A stretch of 64,000 bases of DNA from Diplodia intermedia (taxonomy: Eukaryota > Ascomycota > Dothideomycetes > Botryosphaeriales > Botryosphaeriaceae). The first letter of the stretch is position 1; each line of letters begins with the position of its first letter. The notes beneath the pieces were generated by a model. That model was not told the DNA's origin. It was given only the letters and a program-made list of their open reading frames with translations, and made no database searches. The DNA lies in the NCBI GenBank assembly GCA_021495925.1, contig JAKEKT010000026.1:248001-312000 (forward strand), written 5' to 3'. The translations under genes were made by a program, and so were the position numbers. Positions 21,991 to 33,502 of the stretch are shown here, one piece after another.

Positions 21991-24760
21991 ATGTCGACCG
22001 CCAACGGCGCCCTCACGCCGCCCCCGGCACCCATAGACGCTGAACCCACCAACGCCTCCCCCTCCGCTGCGAAACGCAAGCGCTCCACCAGCCAAGCAAA
22101 CGCGCTCGCCGACCGCGACCAACCCGCGCAAAAGTCCGAGTCCGCGCGCAGCGACACCCGCACCCTCAAGGCCCTGCTCGGCGACGTCCTTGACATTCTC
22201 AAAGGGTCCGCGCCCGCCCCGCCGTGCACCACGCGCTGCAGCGCTCTGGCCGTACCACCGCTAACTTTCCATCTCCCACAGCTACGATACAACCCCGTCC
22301 ATCCTCAACCAGCCCTTCCGCAGCAATGGAGACCGCGCAGTGTCCGGCGAGCCCACCACGAAGCGCACCAAGCTCGCACAGCCCCCAGTTGCAGGCTCGT
22401 CCATCGCCGCAAAAGTCGAGTCCGACGCATACGCGTCTCTAGACGAACTTGTCGCCGACGTCGAATCTGTCTGCTCCCAGCTTCTTGTCTCGATCAACGC
22501 GCAGCATGCATCCTCCGATCCCGACACCAAACTTCTCACCGGCACTGTGGCATTGAAAAAGGTCTTGAAAAACATTGTGATTCGGGAAACACAGCGCAAG
22601 GCCGCTGTCGACGCCAAGGTCGCCGAGAAGGCTGAAGGCGCTGAAGACGAGGAAAAAGAGGAGGCCAATGGTGTCGTCAAAAAAGAACCCGTGGACGATG
22701 AGGTCGACAGTTTCGCCGGTAGCAGAGCAGTTCTCACTCTCTTCGCGTCGGCGCAGGGCAACAAGCAACTCTTCTCCAGTCTGCAGAAGCCGGTCAAGGT
22801 TGAGGGTAGGAGGACCGAGGGTGAAACGAGCGAGCTCGAGAGCGCCGTCGATGTGACACTTCCACTGGATGAGAGCGGCCTTCCTAGCATGATCTCTTCC
22901 ACCAAGATTATCCCTGTTCACACCGAGGATGCCATTGGCGGGAAGAGCAAAGGCTTAACATTTGGGGAGGTCTTCGGTCCTCCACCAAAATTTAGAGATT
23001 TGAAGCCGCCGGTCCCTGCGAGCCAGACTACGAGCAAGGGAAACACGATCACGTGGGGCCAGCATGATCTGACTCTGCGAAGCGGCCGTCGTGGCTCGTC
23101 CTATTCCAGCCAAAGACTCACCGCAGGAGATTGGCTTGGCTACAGCGGCGTGGATGTTGAAAAGGAGCCGTCGTCGCCATCTGCGAAAAGGAAACAAAGG
23201 GATCGAGCACTTAGCACCGGCGAGGTCAACCCTCCCCTTCCGGATGAAGAGCAGGCGAAGCTGGACAAGGCAAAGGCTGATGCGCTGTTCCGGAGCGTAT
23301 ACTCTAGTTTTGCACCCACGCATGACGATGGCATGGCGGTCATCCCGGAGGAGACCAAGAACCGTGTGTGGTGGCAGAAGGTTGGTGAGAAGAGGTTCAA
23401 CGAGATCTTTGCTCTCGACCCGGCATTGGTGGATGCTCAGCCTGGCGAGGTCATGGAGGGTGTGTCTGCCGGCGAACATGCGAACGAAGAGGAGGTCTTC
23501 AAGGAAGCCGCCGAACAGTTCACCCCTGAGGAACTCAATATTCCGGAGAAATCAGAGAAGGACAGGGCGAACCTGGAGATTGATGAGCTCCTGCAGGAGA
23601 TTTCCGAGCTCCTGGAGACCCTCCACTCACACCAGAGAATCAGGCATAGCACCTTGGCGCCTGCGACAAGAACGCCTGCAGGTCAAGATTCTTCCGTTCA
23701 GCCGTCAACGCCTTCGTCAGATGAGGTGGACATCTACAACTTGCTGAAGACCCAACTTTCCTTGATGATCTCCCAACTACCGCCGTATGCGGTGGCCAAG
23801 CTGAACGGAGATCAGCTGGAAGACTTGAACATCAGCAAGAAGCTTGTTATTGAGACCAAGGACTACCGCGGTGTCATGGAAGAGGACCAGGTTTCCAAGC
23901 TGGCAAAATCTGCCGCTATCGGCGCTACCGTTGGAGCTTCGGCTGTTCGCCCACCAGGATACCCGCCAGCAAGCCAGTACGCTCGCACCCCGGCCGCGCC
24001 TCCGTACGCGTCTAGAACTGTTGGTGGGCCCCCTTCCTACTATCCGCAACAGCAAGCGCCCAATCGGACACCGTCGGTCCCTCGCTATGCGGCCCAAGGC
24101 TACCAGACCCCGGGCGCGTACGCACCCACTGCGCAGCGTCCTTCATACGGCGGAGCTGCGTATGGGCAGCCTCCCAGGCAACCGTCTTATGGTGCCGCCG
24201 CTTCAACGTACGGACAGACGCCTGCCTACTACGGACGGGGACCACCCGCTGGATACGGCATGACGCCCTCCTATTACCAAGCCACACCGCAAGGTGCGGC
24301 GCAAAGTCGCTACATGCAGCCCGGCTCAGCCTACCCGCCACGTACGCAAGGAGCCGCGCCAATGTACAACTATACAGCGACCGGCAGCCCACAGGTTCGC
24401 ACAGCATCACCATTGAAGCAAGGACAACCTGGTGCGGCACAAACGCCGTATCCCCCACAACGGCCTCCATCGGGCAATCCTTACGGAACCCCTGGGCAAC
24501 AGCCGCAACGTCCTTCATACTACCCCCAAACACCATACGGCACTAGTGCCCAATCTGCACAAGCTCTAACCCCGTCGGCGAATGCCAGCTACCATGCAAG
24601 CATTCAAGCGCATGCCCGAGCAACTTTGGGTGTGTCCGCAATGCAAGCAAACATGGGTCGGGGATCTAGCGGTACACCTCAGCCACCCGGTAGCTCTGGA
24701 TCAGGTAGTCAGCCCCAGGGTCAAGGTCAAGGCAGCAGCACCACGGCAGTGGCGTCGTGA
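21991..24760 (+). CDS. Pro/Tyr/Gln-rich nuclear-type protein
   Basis: Exons 21991-22205 and 22282-24760 join in frame to 897 aa; the intron has a weak GTCCGC donor but a good GCTAAC branch and CACAG end. Residues 25-35 contain a KRKR basic nuclear-type signal. A conserved-looking core follows (LTFGEVFGPPPKFRDLKPP; GDWLGYSGVD; ALFRSVYSSFAP; EETKNRVWWQKVG), then an acidic helical segment with ELLQEISELLETL, and a second helical block (VDIYNLLKTQLSLMI). The last ~300 residues are low-complexity Pro/Tyr/Gln/Gly repeats of the YYPQ and GAPPYA type, as seen in activation or condensate-forming regions. I do not recognise the named family. A chromatin or transcription role is plausible but unproven. 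Confidence 0.8.
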
Positions 24761-25811
24761 GACACTTTCTGACGGCTGTCTCGTAAAAGAAGCGAAAAGA
24801 AGCACGCGTGCAAAATCCAGGGGGGATAAAGCGGAGTCGTTTGCTACTGAGTGATTGGAGTAATGGACCGAATGACACATGGCGTTTGCAAACTTCTCGA
24901 CAGATGCCTTTGAGGGACCTCTAATTTCTTCCTCTTATTTTGATGCATCGGTGACCGGATTTGGACCAGCCGCTGGTCTTTTGGGCAAAAATGGAAAGAG
25001 CGAGAAGGTTGTTGTTTTTCTTATGGCAGCAGAGTCGGTATTCTTGCTGCTTGGCCCTCTTCATTCTTCCTCCAGGGGTCTTGCTATTTTGAAGTTGACG
25101 CGCGATGCATGATATAGAATTTTTACATCAGTGGCGGCCGCGAGGGCTACTGCGTACCTAGCAAATCGAAGAATCCTCTCAAAGATAAAGTTGTTGAGCT
25201 CTGGTAAAATCAGCTTTGCGTGTGCTACCTACGTGTTGTGTTAATCTTGCCGCATTCCTTCCCCAGCGTGTGTACAAGTGGGCCCTGCTCGATCCGACGC
25301 GATGGTCGCGCATGAGGCTCCACCCCACAGCTGCACGCTGCAAGGTCCGCCGATTGAAAAGCTGATCCATTTCACACCTGCCGCGGCGTTCGTCGGCGAG
25401 TTATCGTCCCGATCCGGAAGCAAGACCACACCGCGATCTGCTTGCCCAATTGGGCGAGAACCGGATTTAAAGGCATTCCCGAGAAGCGTGCCTCACCGCT
25501 TGCGTCGCATGTTCGAGTCAAAATTCGATTACGGCTACAAACGGAAGCATCTGCTTGGTTTGGTCTGCTGGCTTGCTGGCCGTCAGTGGCCAGCGAGCTA
25601 GTTCGTAAGCTCTAGATCGAAAGTCGTGGGCGAGCCGCGTGCTGAGTGACATCATGCAAGATGGTCGATGGAGCTCTCTGATGTCTTTCTCCGCACAGTA
25701 TACCCGAAATCTTCAGAGTATTTCAACTACCTTTCCGCCCCTCTCCGCCCTTTTCCCAATTGTGTTCGCAATCAAGTATACTACTACTTCATCCTCCAGC
25801 CATCTGTCACA
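24761..25811. other. Intergenic
   Basis: No supported gene. It contains the 3' flank of the Pro-rich gene and, from about 25650, a CT-rich stretch that likely forms the promoter and leader of the MAPEG-family gene. Confidence 0.5.
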
Positions 25812-26358
25812 ATGGTCACCATAGGCCTCGGCGTCCCCATGCCCATCCTCACGCCCGTCACGGCGACGTGGACCGCGCCTTTCGCGCTCTACCTCTCCTT
25901 CCTAAACAACCGGATCGTCTACCACCGCCTCAGAAACAGCACGTTCGTCCAACTTCTCCCTCCCTCGACCATCGCCACCACCACCACTGACAGAAAATCC
26001 CCGCAGCTACCTCGGTGACCGCACCAAGTCCTCCGTCGCGCTCAACGAGCAGCCGGAAGACGACCAGCTCTTTGTCGCGACGCGCTGCCAGGCCAACTTC
26101 CTGGAAAATGTTCCGCTGGCGCTGGTCGTGGCGGCCGTGGCGGAGCTCAACGGCGCCAACCGGCGCACGCTACACTACGCGCTCGCGACGCTGTTCGCGC
26201 TGCGTGTCGCGCACGCCGAGCTCGGCCTAACAAAGAGCTTTAGAGGCATCAAGAGCATCGGTCTCGGCCGCATCACCGCATTCTACGGCAGCCAGGCGTT
26301 CGTTTTGGGCGTCGCGGGGTGGGCGGCGTGGTTGTGTAAGGGGTACTGGGGTTTTTGA
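25812..26358 (+). CDS. MAPEG-family membrane protein
   Basis: Exons 25812-25942 and 26007-26358 give 160 aa in frame. The start sits just after a pyrimidine-rich leader. The layout is four hydrophobic helices with the MAPEG signature RCQANFLENVPLALVV after the first loop and ELNGANRR, then HYALATLFALRVAHAE. The residues between (RLRNSTYLGDRT) are restored only after intron removal. MAPEG proteins are small ER or outer-membrane glutathione- or eicosanoid-related enzymes; the fungal members with this length are mostly of unknown substrate. The intron donor is GTTCGT, slightly off consensus. Confidence 0.88.
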
Positions 26359-27107
26359 TTCGTGAGAGACTAAAATGATGATGATGCTGCTGCTGGGTGA
26401 GGGTGGAGTGGGTGGGGTGGGGCAGGGGCGGAGATGACCAGGGTCTGCGGGGTGCGTGCGCGTGCGTGCGCGGGGAGAGGGGAGAGGATTGAAGAAGGGT
26501 TCTTGGGTGTTCCGGGAAGCATTGCGGCTGAGCTTCAGAGGATGCGTGCTCCGTGGATGTTGCGGTTGTCTGCAGGGTCGGAGAGTGCTGTTTGCTGCTG
26601 CAATTGCGCGCCGGGTCGATCGTCCCTCTTTTCCTCAGCTGTCCTTGGCAATGATTATTTTGTAGCAAGACCCGGTTCATTGGAATGAATGAGCAATTCA
26701 CCCCGGGGCTTATCACCACCACCGACGTCACAGGTACTGCTCGGGTAGCACGACGGGCAGGCGGACGCGCAGGCGGTGATGGCTGCAATGAAGCCGAAGG
26801 GATGAAACGCTGGATGCTGATGACGTATCCCGAGCTGCTCTAGCGCCGCCCGCCCTGTGGTGCCTTGCTGCCCTACCGCGACCACGCATCAAACGCCCAA
26901 GCCAGCAACGACTGTCTGAAAGAATAGAACAAACAGCACCTGCCTCCCCATCTCCCCGACAAGCCAACCCATCTACCCATAGCTTCTTCCGCCACTGAGA
27001 CACAACCACCGCACTCCACTCGACCGCGCGCAGTCACTCCACCCCGCAACTGCTCGCCAGACTTTCGAAATAGTTCCCTGTTACTCTGCAGCGCCCGCCC
27101 CCTCACC
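26359..27107. other. Intergenic
   Basis: 3' flank of the MAPEG gene and GC-rich upstream region of the gene starting at 27108. GT/GC dinucleotide repeats lie around 26450-26475. No gene is supported. Confidence 0.5.
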
Positions 27108-28227
27108 ATGTCTAACGCGCCCACTCTGATCAACCTACCGCCTCCCCCGTCGGATCCGGTCACGCCCTCCGATGTCCCGTAAGCACTCCTCACCTCGCTA
27201 TCCAACCCCAGCCACAGACCCCCTCCCAATGCCCCTACAGCAATCCCACACGGCCCAGGGGGGGAAGCGCGCATGTGACGATGTATAGACGGTGGGACAT
27301 GGGGACGAAGCAACCATACTGACGACGGTCATTTCTCCCCTTCGCAGTGGCACGCCCAACTCGACGACGACGTCCATGTCGGAGCTAAGCACCGTCGCGA
27401 TCAAGGACGGCCACCGAGGCCACCTGCCGCACCACCACACGCAGCAGAACCCGATGGATGCCGAGCGCGCCGACCGCATATCGCGCCTCGCCGGCCTCGA
27501 GCGCGTCACGGCCGGCGGCGGTCGCTCGTCGTCCAACCTCAACCCGTCGTCGGCGGCCGCGTACGGCCACCACGCGACCGGCAGCAGCGGCAGCATCCCG
27601 CCGATGACGCAGGGCTACTTCGACGCCAACAACCAGCCGCAGATCCTGCGCGAGCGCAGCACCGTCGGCTCCGCGTCGGCGACGGGCTCGGTGGGCGGGC
27701 GCACGACGACGTGGGCGTCGGGCAGCGACGCGACGGGCTACGACCCCAGCCTGGCGGACCGCATGAGCGAGGACCAGGAGATGGAGACGGCCAGCAGCGT
27801 CGGCGGCAACGACGGCTTCAGCGACGTCGAGGGCGCCAGCAGCCTCGTCGGCTTCGGCGAGGGCGCGCGCACCCCCGCCCGCGGCGGCGGTAGCGTCGGC
27901 AGCCCCATCGTCGGCAAGGCCACGACGCCCACGTCCGCCGTGCCGGGATACATGCGCGGCGACGCGCCGCCCAGCCCCATGACGGGCGTGAGCAGCAGCG
28001 CCGTGGGCGGCGGTGGTGGTGGTAGCGGCGCGAGCACCCCGAGCACCGAGGCGCAGGTCCGCGACGCCCAGCGCATCGATGGCATCACGTACGATGCGGG
28101 TGTCACCGACACCACGGCGCGCACTCCGCCGCCGATGTCGGGCGAGGTCGCCAGCCAGCAGCAGGGCGCCGCGAATGCCGCGCAGTGGATCAACAGGCAG
28201 GCCGAGCACGAGCAGGGGAGGCAGTAA
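27108..28227 (+). CDS. Unrecognised Ser/Gly/Thr-rich protein
   Basis: Exons 27108-27178 and 27348-28227 give 316 aa in frame (intron 169 nt, GTAAGC to TTCGCAG). No known domain was recognised. The protein is mostly disordered in composition: a Pro-rich start, a His/Gln stretch (HLPHHHTQQ), a short charged segment DAERADRISRLAGLERV that could be a helix, then Ser/Gly/Thr-rich sequence with GGGGGSG. The C-terminal NAAQWINRQAEHEQGRQ is again helical. Coding GC is very high, so the minus strand also has a long frame. A regulatory or scaffold role would be a guess. Confidence 0.65.
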
Positions 28228-29236
28228 GGCACCTTTGAGGGACGAAGCTTGCCTCTCCTCGACGGCTCTTGCACCTTCTTCTTATGCTTTTCTTTAACTC
28301 CTGTTTTTGTACGATTTGCGATGGATTAAATGTCTTTTTCTTTTCTCTTCTTCCCCCCTTGCTATGATTATACCAGAGACCATAAACATCATCCGCCTTC
28401 GGGAAGGTGGCCGGGCGGATGAATTGACGGACGGTGGACTGAGAAGAGGAAGTATGGCTTGCGTACAAAGGCAAGGAGATGCTGAGAAATGGAACGAGAT
28501 TGATGGGGAGGGAAATGGACTGAGTCGGAGCAACTCTGCGGGGCAAGTCGATGAATGGATGGACGGAAGAGATGTGTACGCCTCTTCGAGAATGCTCAGG
28601 CAACAACAACGACTGCTACTTGCTATTACAATTACTTGACGAAGAGTTATGGAAAAGTCCCTTGTTTCCCTTCCCCTTGGTTTTTTGTGCGCTTCTCATG
28701 ACTGCTTGTTTTACTGAGATGGTGTCTATGGTCGTGGACGTCCTTGTTCTTCGCAGTGGAAAAGGTCGACTGGCATGATGACGTTTCATTTCTTGTCTCC
28801 TTTGTCGTTGTCTCTGCTCATGGCTACATGGAGCTTGTGGGGTAGGCATTTGTCATTGTATCTTTTGTGCGTTTATGAGAGCTTTGCAGGCAGAGATAGC
28901 GGTAGAAATAATAGGTCGATGCTGCGCAGCTTTCAACCGGGAACACCAACTCCAGGAGTGCACAATGCAAGCGCAGCTTTGAGCGATAAGCATACCCCGG
29001 GAATGCGGAGGGGTAGAAACACCTCACTAAGTCCACCAAACTACCGACTACATTCGGATTTGAGACTACCGGACATCTCCTTGTGACCATACCAGACCTC
29101 AAATTCAAGCTCAAAAAGAAACTGCAAGGCTGACAAGCTCTATTATCAATTGGTTTTAATACCTCGGTCTACATCGCGTCATAGTCGAGGAAGTCGAGGT
29201 TGCGGGTGAGGTCCAGCGCTGAGACTGCAGGCCCTC
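28228..29236. other. Intergenic
   Basis: Convergent gap between a + strand gene and a small minus-strand gene. Short frames are scattered without support. Nothing else was seen. Confidence 0.5.
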
Positions 29237-29440
29237 TTACTTGAACTTCGGTACATAATCACCACGAGGCGGGCCGCCGGGGGTCTTATAAACAGTGCCG
29301 GTGGGGCCACTGTGAGTATAGGCGCCGCCGTGGTGTTCCATGGGAGAGTATCCGGTAGTTGCAGGGCGACTGTCAGTGGATGTAGGGCGGCCACTGCTGG
29401 TGGAGGGATTACCTCCGCTGGTGGAGTTGCTTGGAGGCAT
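29237..29440 (-). CDS. Small Gly/Ser/Thr-rich protein, paralogue of 30397-30846
   Basis: 67 aa from ATG 29440. It has no signal peptide or hydrophobic helix. It is Ser/Thr/Gly/Pro-rich with an aromatic C-terminal motif (GGAYTHSGPTGTVYKTPGGP, then DYVPKF). The same pattern (AYTNTGPAGGMYATAGGP, then DYQPNF) occurs in the gene 1 kb to the right, so the two are tandem paralogues. Start choice is supported by a TATATAAA box about 90 bases upstream of this ATG. A read-through start at 29509 would put the box only about 20 bases before the start codon. Function unknown. Confidence 0.65.
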   Translation of the reverse strand: MPPSNSTSGGNPSTSSGRPTSTDSRPATTGYSPMEHHGGAYTHSGPTGTVYKTPGGPPRGDYVPKFK

Positions 29441-29525
29441 CTTGCTGTGTTTTGTTATTTTGGGGTCTTGTTCTATTCTTGTCTTTGGTTGAAGCTGAGG
29501 GCGAAACACTTACAGAATCGAGTAG

Positions 29526-29533
29526 TTTATATA
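29526..29533 (-). promoter_or_regulatory. TATA box of the small gene at 29237-29440
   Basis: TATATAAA on the minus strand, about 90 bases before the ATG. The paralogue at 30846 has TATAAAA at nearly the same distance, which supports both as real core promoters. Confidence 0.6.
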
Positions 29534-30396
29534 TGCCTTCTGGAAAATCTGTCATGGGATTGACCTTGCATTTTTCAGTCATGCAGGTACGTTTGTTGTG
29601 CAACACGCAGCCTGCCGATCGTCGGCAGTGTTTGTGCGCTGTCTTTGAGTCTGGAGTAGTAGGTTCGCGAGCACGTGGGAGCCATGCCAGGCACCTCAAG
29701 GAAGATAATGACAACCAGTGAGCAAGGTCAGGCTACAGAAGAAGCAGGGTACTTATGCGCTGTTCACTTCTGGTTAATTGCCCGTAGTCATCGTAATCAA
29801 AGCCCTACGAAATTTCGGTGCGGGAGAACTTGTAAGCATTTGGAAACAAGTTGAGATCGGCGCACACCAACTTTTCCTCAGGGACCGGGCCTAGCCCAAG
29901 CCTTGATAGAGGTAGGGACTGTGACAGCTGAAAGATTGCAGAGGTTTTGCATGCACTACATATCCGAGCCGTGGCCGCCGCAATCGTTCTATGAGAGTAT
30001 ATGTGTGTAGGCGCAAGCACACTTTGGCATGTAATCATCGAGCTCTCACTCTCACCGTCGTGTTTGGCTTATTCCGTGCCGCAATCTCGGCAAGCGTCGT
30101 GGAGGTAATACGTATAGATACGACATTTTGTGTCCACACCCAATTGGTTGGTGATTGTCACGAATCATGATTCAGCATATCAGTGAGCGCCTTTGATATT
30201 GAAGTACGGTTTGTTCACAAAGACTAAAAAGCCACTTGCAGATCATTGAAGTAGATTACGCAGGGTCTTCGAGCTCGGCTTTAAACCTCCCATAAAAGAA
30301 TAATCAAATTCCTATACGCCAGTTTACATAAAAACATAGCTCAGGAAATCAGGGGTGGTATATGAGACCCAGCGCTACAACAGCCCTGAGTGATCA
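29534..30396. other. Intergenic
   Basis: AT-richer spacer between two small paralogous genes. No ORF or RNA gene is supported. Confidence 0.5.
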
Positions 30397-30846
30397 TTAG
30401 GGGCCGAGTGGGCCGGGACCTCGAGAACCGAAAGGGGGTGGGCCACCAGGAGGAGGGCCAGAACCAAAAGGTCCTCCGAAATTCGGTTGATAATCGCGAG
30501 AAGGACCACCAGCAGTAGCATACATGCCGCCTGCAGGTCCAGTATTGGTGTAGGCGTCATAAGAGTGCATAGAAGAGCGAGGGCCGCCGGAGGTACCAGT
30601 GTAGGGAGGACCGCTGGTGTACGCAGGGCCGTTGGTGTAGGCAGGACCGCTGGTATACGCAGGGCCGCTGGTGTACGCTGGGCCACCACTGGTGGAAGGA
30701 CCAGCTCCGCTTATCCAAAAGCCCCCTCCGCTGTCGGTCGGGTAATAGTTACTGTTGCTTACGGGCATGTTTCCCCAGTAGCCATCCCTGGGAGGGTACC
30801 AATTTCCACCGGGTCCACCGGGTCCTCCATATCCGCCTTGAGACAT
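30397..30846 (-). CDS. Gly/Pro/Tyr-rich repeat protein, paralogue of 29237-29440
   Basis: 149 aa from ATG 30846, no intron. It starts MSQGGYGGPGGPGG and contains five near-copies of a six-residue unit (SGPAYT) at about residues 55-82, then the block shared with the 29.2-kb gene, then a Gly/Pro tail (GPPPGGPPPFG). No signal peptide or membrane segment is present. The composition (Gly, Tyr, Pro, Ser) is typical of low-complexity, prion-like or phase-separating sequences. Function is unknown. Its position beside a HeLo-like/pseudokinase gene is noted but may be chance. Confidence 0.7.
   Translation of the reverse strand: MSQGGYGGPGGPGGNWYPPRDGYWGNMPVSNSNYYPTDSGGGFWISGAGPSTSGGPAYTSGPAYTSGPAYTNGPAYTSGPPYTGTSGGPRSSMHSYDAYTNTGPAGGMYATAGGPSRDYQPNFGGPFGSGPPPGGPPPFGSRGPGPLGP
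30602..30684. repeat. 18-bp tandem repeat coding for SGPAYT units
   Basis: About five diverged copies of an 18-base unit of the type gcagggccgctggtgtac lie head to tail inside the coding frame, so copy-number change would add or remove six residues without frameshift. Confidence 0.75.
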
Positions 30847-30940
30847 GTTGTTGCCTTTTGTGTGTAGAAGTGTTGGTAATCTTATTGCGTTCGTATGTTG
30901 GGTTGAGGTTGTGGGAGAATAGTTTACCAGATTGCGGTAC

Positions 30941-30947
30941 TTTTATA
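30941..30947 (-). promoter_or_regulatory. TATA box of the gene at 30397-30846
   Basis: TATAAAA on the minus strand about 95 bases upstream of the ATG, matching the spacing at the paralogous gene. Confidence 0.6.
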
Positions 30948-31495
30948 TTCTTCTGGATCCACAGTCTGCTGTGGTTTATTCTGGTACTATCTGGCTACGG
31001 AGTTGAGTTCATTGTGTAGTATGGAGTCAGTTGCGCCACGGCACTGAAGTGTTGATGCGCTGTCTTCGGGTTTGGGGAGTCAGAAATTCGCGACCAAGCC
31101 GTGCAGAAGACCTTCAGCGTGAGTATCAATTTTCCTTTGACATAATATGAGTACCAAGCACGTGCTATGTGGAATTATTTACCCTGCTGCATTTGCAGCG
31201 GATCATTTGATGAGCATTCTTTGACAATCTACCACACGTTGACTACTCAGGCCTCCGCACAGAAGAATTTGGCATGAGCTCAGGATAAAAGCCATGCAGA
31301 AGCTATTTACCAACGTTGCCAGTGAGTTGTAGTGATGTGCAAATCGGTGTGATATTCAAATAATGAGTCCTCTGCCTTCTTTACCGGTAAGGGTCTTGAT
31401 ACTCCAATGAAAGCGTGCCATATCAAGAAAACAACGAGTACTGCACCGAGCTCAAGGATTTCGTAAAATGGTACACAGAAAATACGTGAAGGAAC
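30948..31495. other. Intergenic
   Basis: Upstream of a small gene and downstream of the HeLo-like gene. No ORF, RNA or repeat is supported. Confidence 0.5.
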
Positions 31496-33151
31496 CTATT
31501 CTACCAGATTGCTTGGATCAAGCTGCTTGATCACAAGATCATAGACGCGTAGAGGGAATTCTTGGTCATTTGGCGAGAAGCCAAAATTGCCACGGATGCA
31601 CAGAAGTACTGCCTCGGCGTAGGCCGGCCCCATCTGGTGGGGTAATTCCCGCTCCGCAACGTCGGCGTAGTAGTCAGCCAGCGTCTCTGGATTCAGATAA
31701 GTGTCTTTGCCGACCCTCTCCTGCAAAGCATTCTTAATCTTGGCAATAGTGGACCAGGTACCCAGCTCTAGCAAGACCATGCCAAGGGCGTACAGGTCAT
31801 GAATTTGGTTGAAAGATTTCTGAGGAGGAAGTTGGCGGTCAGGATGCCGATAAAGATTCTTTTCATCGTCCTCGTCTGATGTCCACTGCGTGATAGAGCT
31901 CGTGGCTCGGGAGTACTCGAAGTTGGTCAGATAGGGGGACCGATAGTCCACTGTGGAGTCCAGGCGTTTGAAAAACACGATGGAGTGACTGCGGAAGCTT
32001 TTGTGCACCCATTTGGCGGTATGCATTGAAACCAGGGACTTGGAAATGCTTTGTGCAACGTAGAAACGCTGTGCCAAGGTCAAACCGGACCAAACAGAGC
32101 GAGGGCGACTGATGATATCATGAAGTGACGTCGGAGCAGATCGAAGGCGGTCCGGCGGGAAGTCAAAGACGAATGCGAAAGTTCCATGTGAAGGCTCGAA
32201 CTTGTAACCCTTGAAAGAGAGGGTCGAAAGATCAGAGTCCCCTGACACCGAGAGAAGAGCGGCAAGCTGCTTCACACGCCTTTCTTCCTCCGGACGACTC
32301 TTTGTGGATACCTCCTTGATCTCGACCAAGACGTCGCAAGTTGCCCCATCATCACTCATCTGTGCCAGACACAATGTCGTAGTATGAGCCGGGAAGTCTA
32401 GCCTTGCATCCAGTGAAAGTGAGTTGTCACCCTCAATCGAAAGAGGGTCCAGATTCACCTCCCGTACCCGAAGATGTGTCGACACTCCCAGGATCCTTGC
32501 TTCCTCGGCCCCTGTCTCCTGAAGAAGCCTGGTGGACGACAGCGTCCCGAAGCGAGGGTTGGCAACCATTGTGAGTTGGACGAGTTCCTTGAGCTTGTGG
32601 GTCCATTTTCTGGAGCTGTCCACGATTTGCCCGAGTTTCTTCTTCTCGAACAGTGCCCATTTCCAGTCATACGCGACCGAGGGAGATGGGCGATGTTTGT
32701 GGTCTTGGTCCTCCGGATGTTGAGACGATGTGATAGCTTGAGTGGAAATGAAGGTGCCGGTGTTGGAAAACAAATCCGATAGCTGAAGGCCCGAGTCTGG
32801 CTGGGCTTGGAGCGCAGTGTTCAGGAACGGACTCTTCTGCCGGTACTCGTCGTCCTTTTCCCCTGCCAGCTTCGCGTAATCGGCAAAGGCCAGTCGCAAC
32901 CCGTCCAGGATCCATGCAACCTTCTCCAGCCACTCCCGATTAAGCCCGTCGTGCTCCACAAACTGACCATTAACGCGGAAGAACAGCAGACCGAAGCTCC
33001 GGATGTAGAGATGCTCATAGTCCAGCTCCGCTTGCAAGGCTTCTCGCTCAGCCTGGTGTCTGGATGCCGAGCGCGCGGTTTGAGCAACGAACTTCGAAAG
33101 AAGAAACACCTCTCGGAGAAGGGTGACAGCCCCCAGTGCAATTTCGGCCAT
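31496..33151 (-). CDS. HeLo-like N-terminus plus C-terminal pseudokinase
   Basis: A single 551-aa frame from ATG 33151. Residues 1-~115 start MAEIALGAVTLL and continue as amphipathic helices (LQAELDYEHLYIRSFG, then WLEKVAWILDGLRLAFADYAKL). This is the pattern of the fungal HeLo/HET-S-type (prion-inhibition and propagation) domain, which can act as a membrane-targeting death executor. Residues about 330-545 have a kinase-like layout, but catalytic HRD is replaced by VHKSFRSHS (about 378) and DFG by TNFEYS (about 411). ALGMVLLELGTW matches the later conserved helix. It is therefore a pseudokinase, similar to the DUF7580-type C-terminus of such proteins. The overall order (helical bundle, linker, pseudokinase) is that of animal MLKL. 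Cell-death function is inferred. Confidence 0.78.
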   Translation of the reverse strand: MAEIALGAVTLLREVFLLSKFVAQTARSASRHQAEREALQAELDYEHLYIRSFGLLFFRVNGQFVEHDGLNREWLEKVAWILDGLRLAFADYAKLAGEKDDEYRQKSPFLNTALQAQPDSGLQLSDLFSNTGTFISTQAITSSQHPEDQDHKHRPSPSVAYDWKWALFEKKKLGQIVDSSRKWTHKLKELVQLTMVANPRFGTLSSTRLLQETGAEEARILGVSTHLRVREVNLDPLSIEGDNSLSLDARLDFPAHTTTLCLAQMSDDGATCDVLVEIKEVSTKSRPEEERRVKQLAALLSVSGDSDLSTLSFKGYKFEPSHGTFAFVFDFPPDRLRSAPTSLHDIISRPRSVWSGLTLAQRFYVAQSISKSLVSMHTAKWVHKSFRSHSIVFFKRLDSTVDYRSPYLTNFEYSRATSSITQWTSDEDDEKNLYRHPDRQLPPQKSFNQIHDLYALGMVLLELGTWSTIAKIKNALQERVGKDTYLNPETLADYYADVAERELPHQMGPAYAEAVLLCIRGNFGFSPNDQEFPLRVYDLVIKQLDPSNLVE

Positions 33152-33502
33152 GATGCGATGGAGTCGTGAGGTGCAAATTGTCTTTCGGGAAAAGAATCAG
33201 CGGGAAACCCGAAGCCAACTGAATGAAGAGCCTGGAAACAACAGGGCTAACAAAGTACGAGGCTGGTCGGAATGGTGATTGGCCAGCAGGGCTGATTTTA
33301 TGTCAGCGTCGCACAATCCGCCCCCATGCGCCACCCTTGCCGACCCCGCACAACATGTGTCGTTTTCCTGCAGCCCAACACATGCACACGTTTTAGAGTG
33401 CACTCGTTGGTCTCTCTGGTCCTCTGGAAACGTTACGAGATATTGCTGCCAAACCATCCTGCTCGCTTTAACTTCTTCGAATCCCATGATATTTGGACCA
33501 CC
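33152..33502. promoter_or_regulatory. Shared promoter of the HeLo-like and dual-kinase genes
   Basis: A 351-base gap between two divergent starts (33151 minus, 33503 plus), so the two genes may be co-regulated. No clear TATA box was seen in either direction. Confidence 0.4.
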
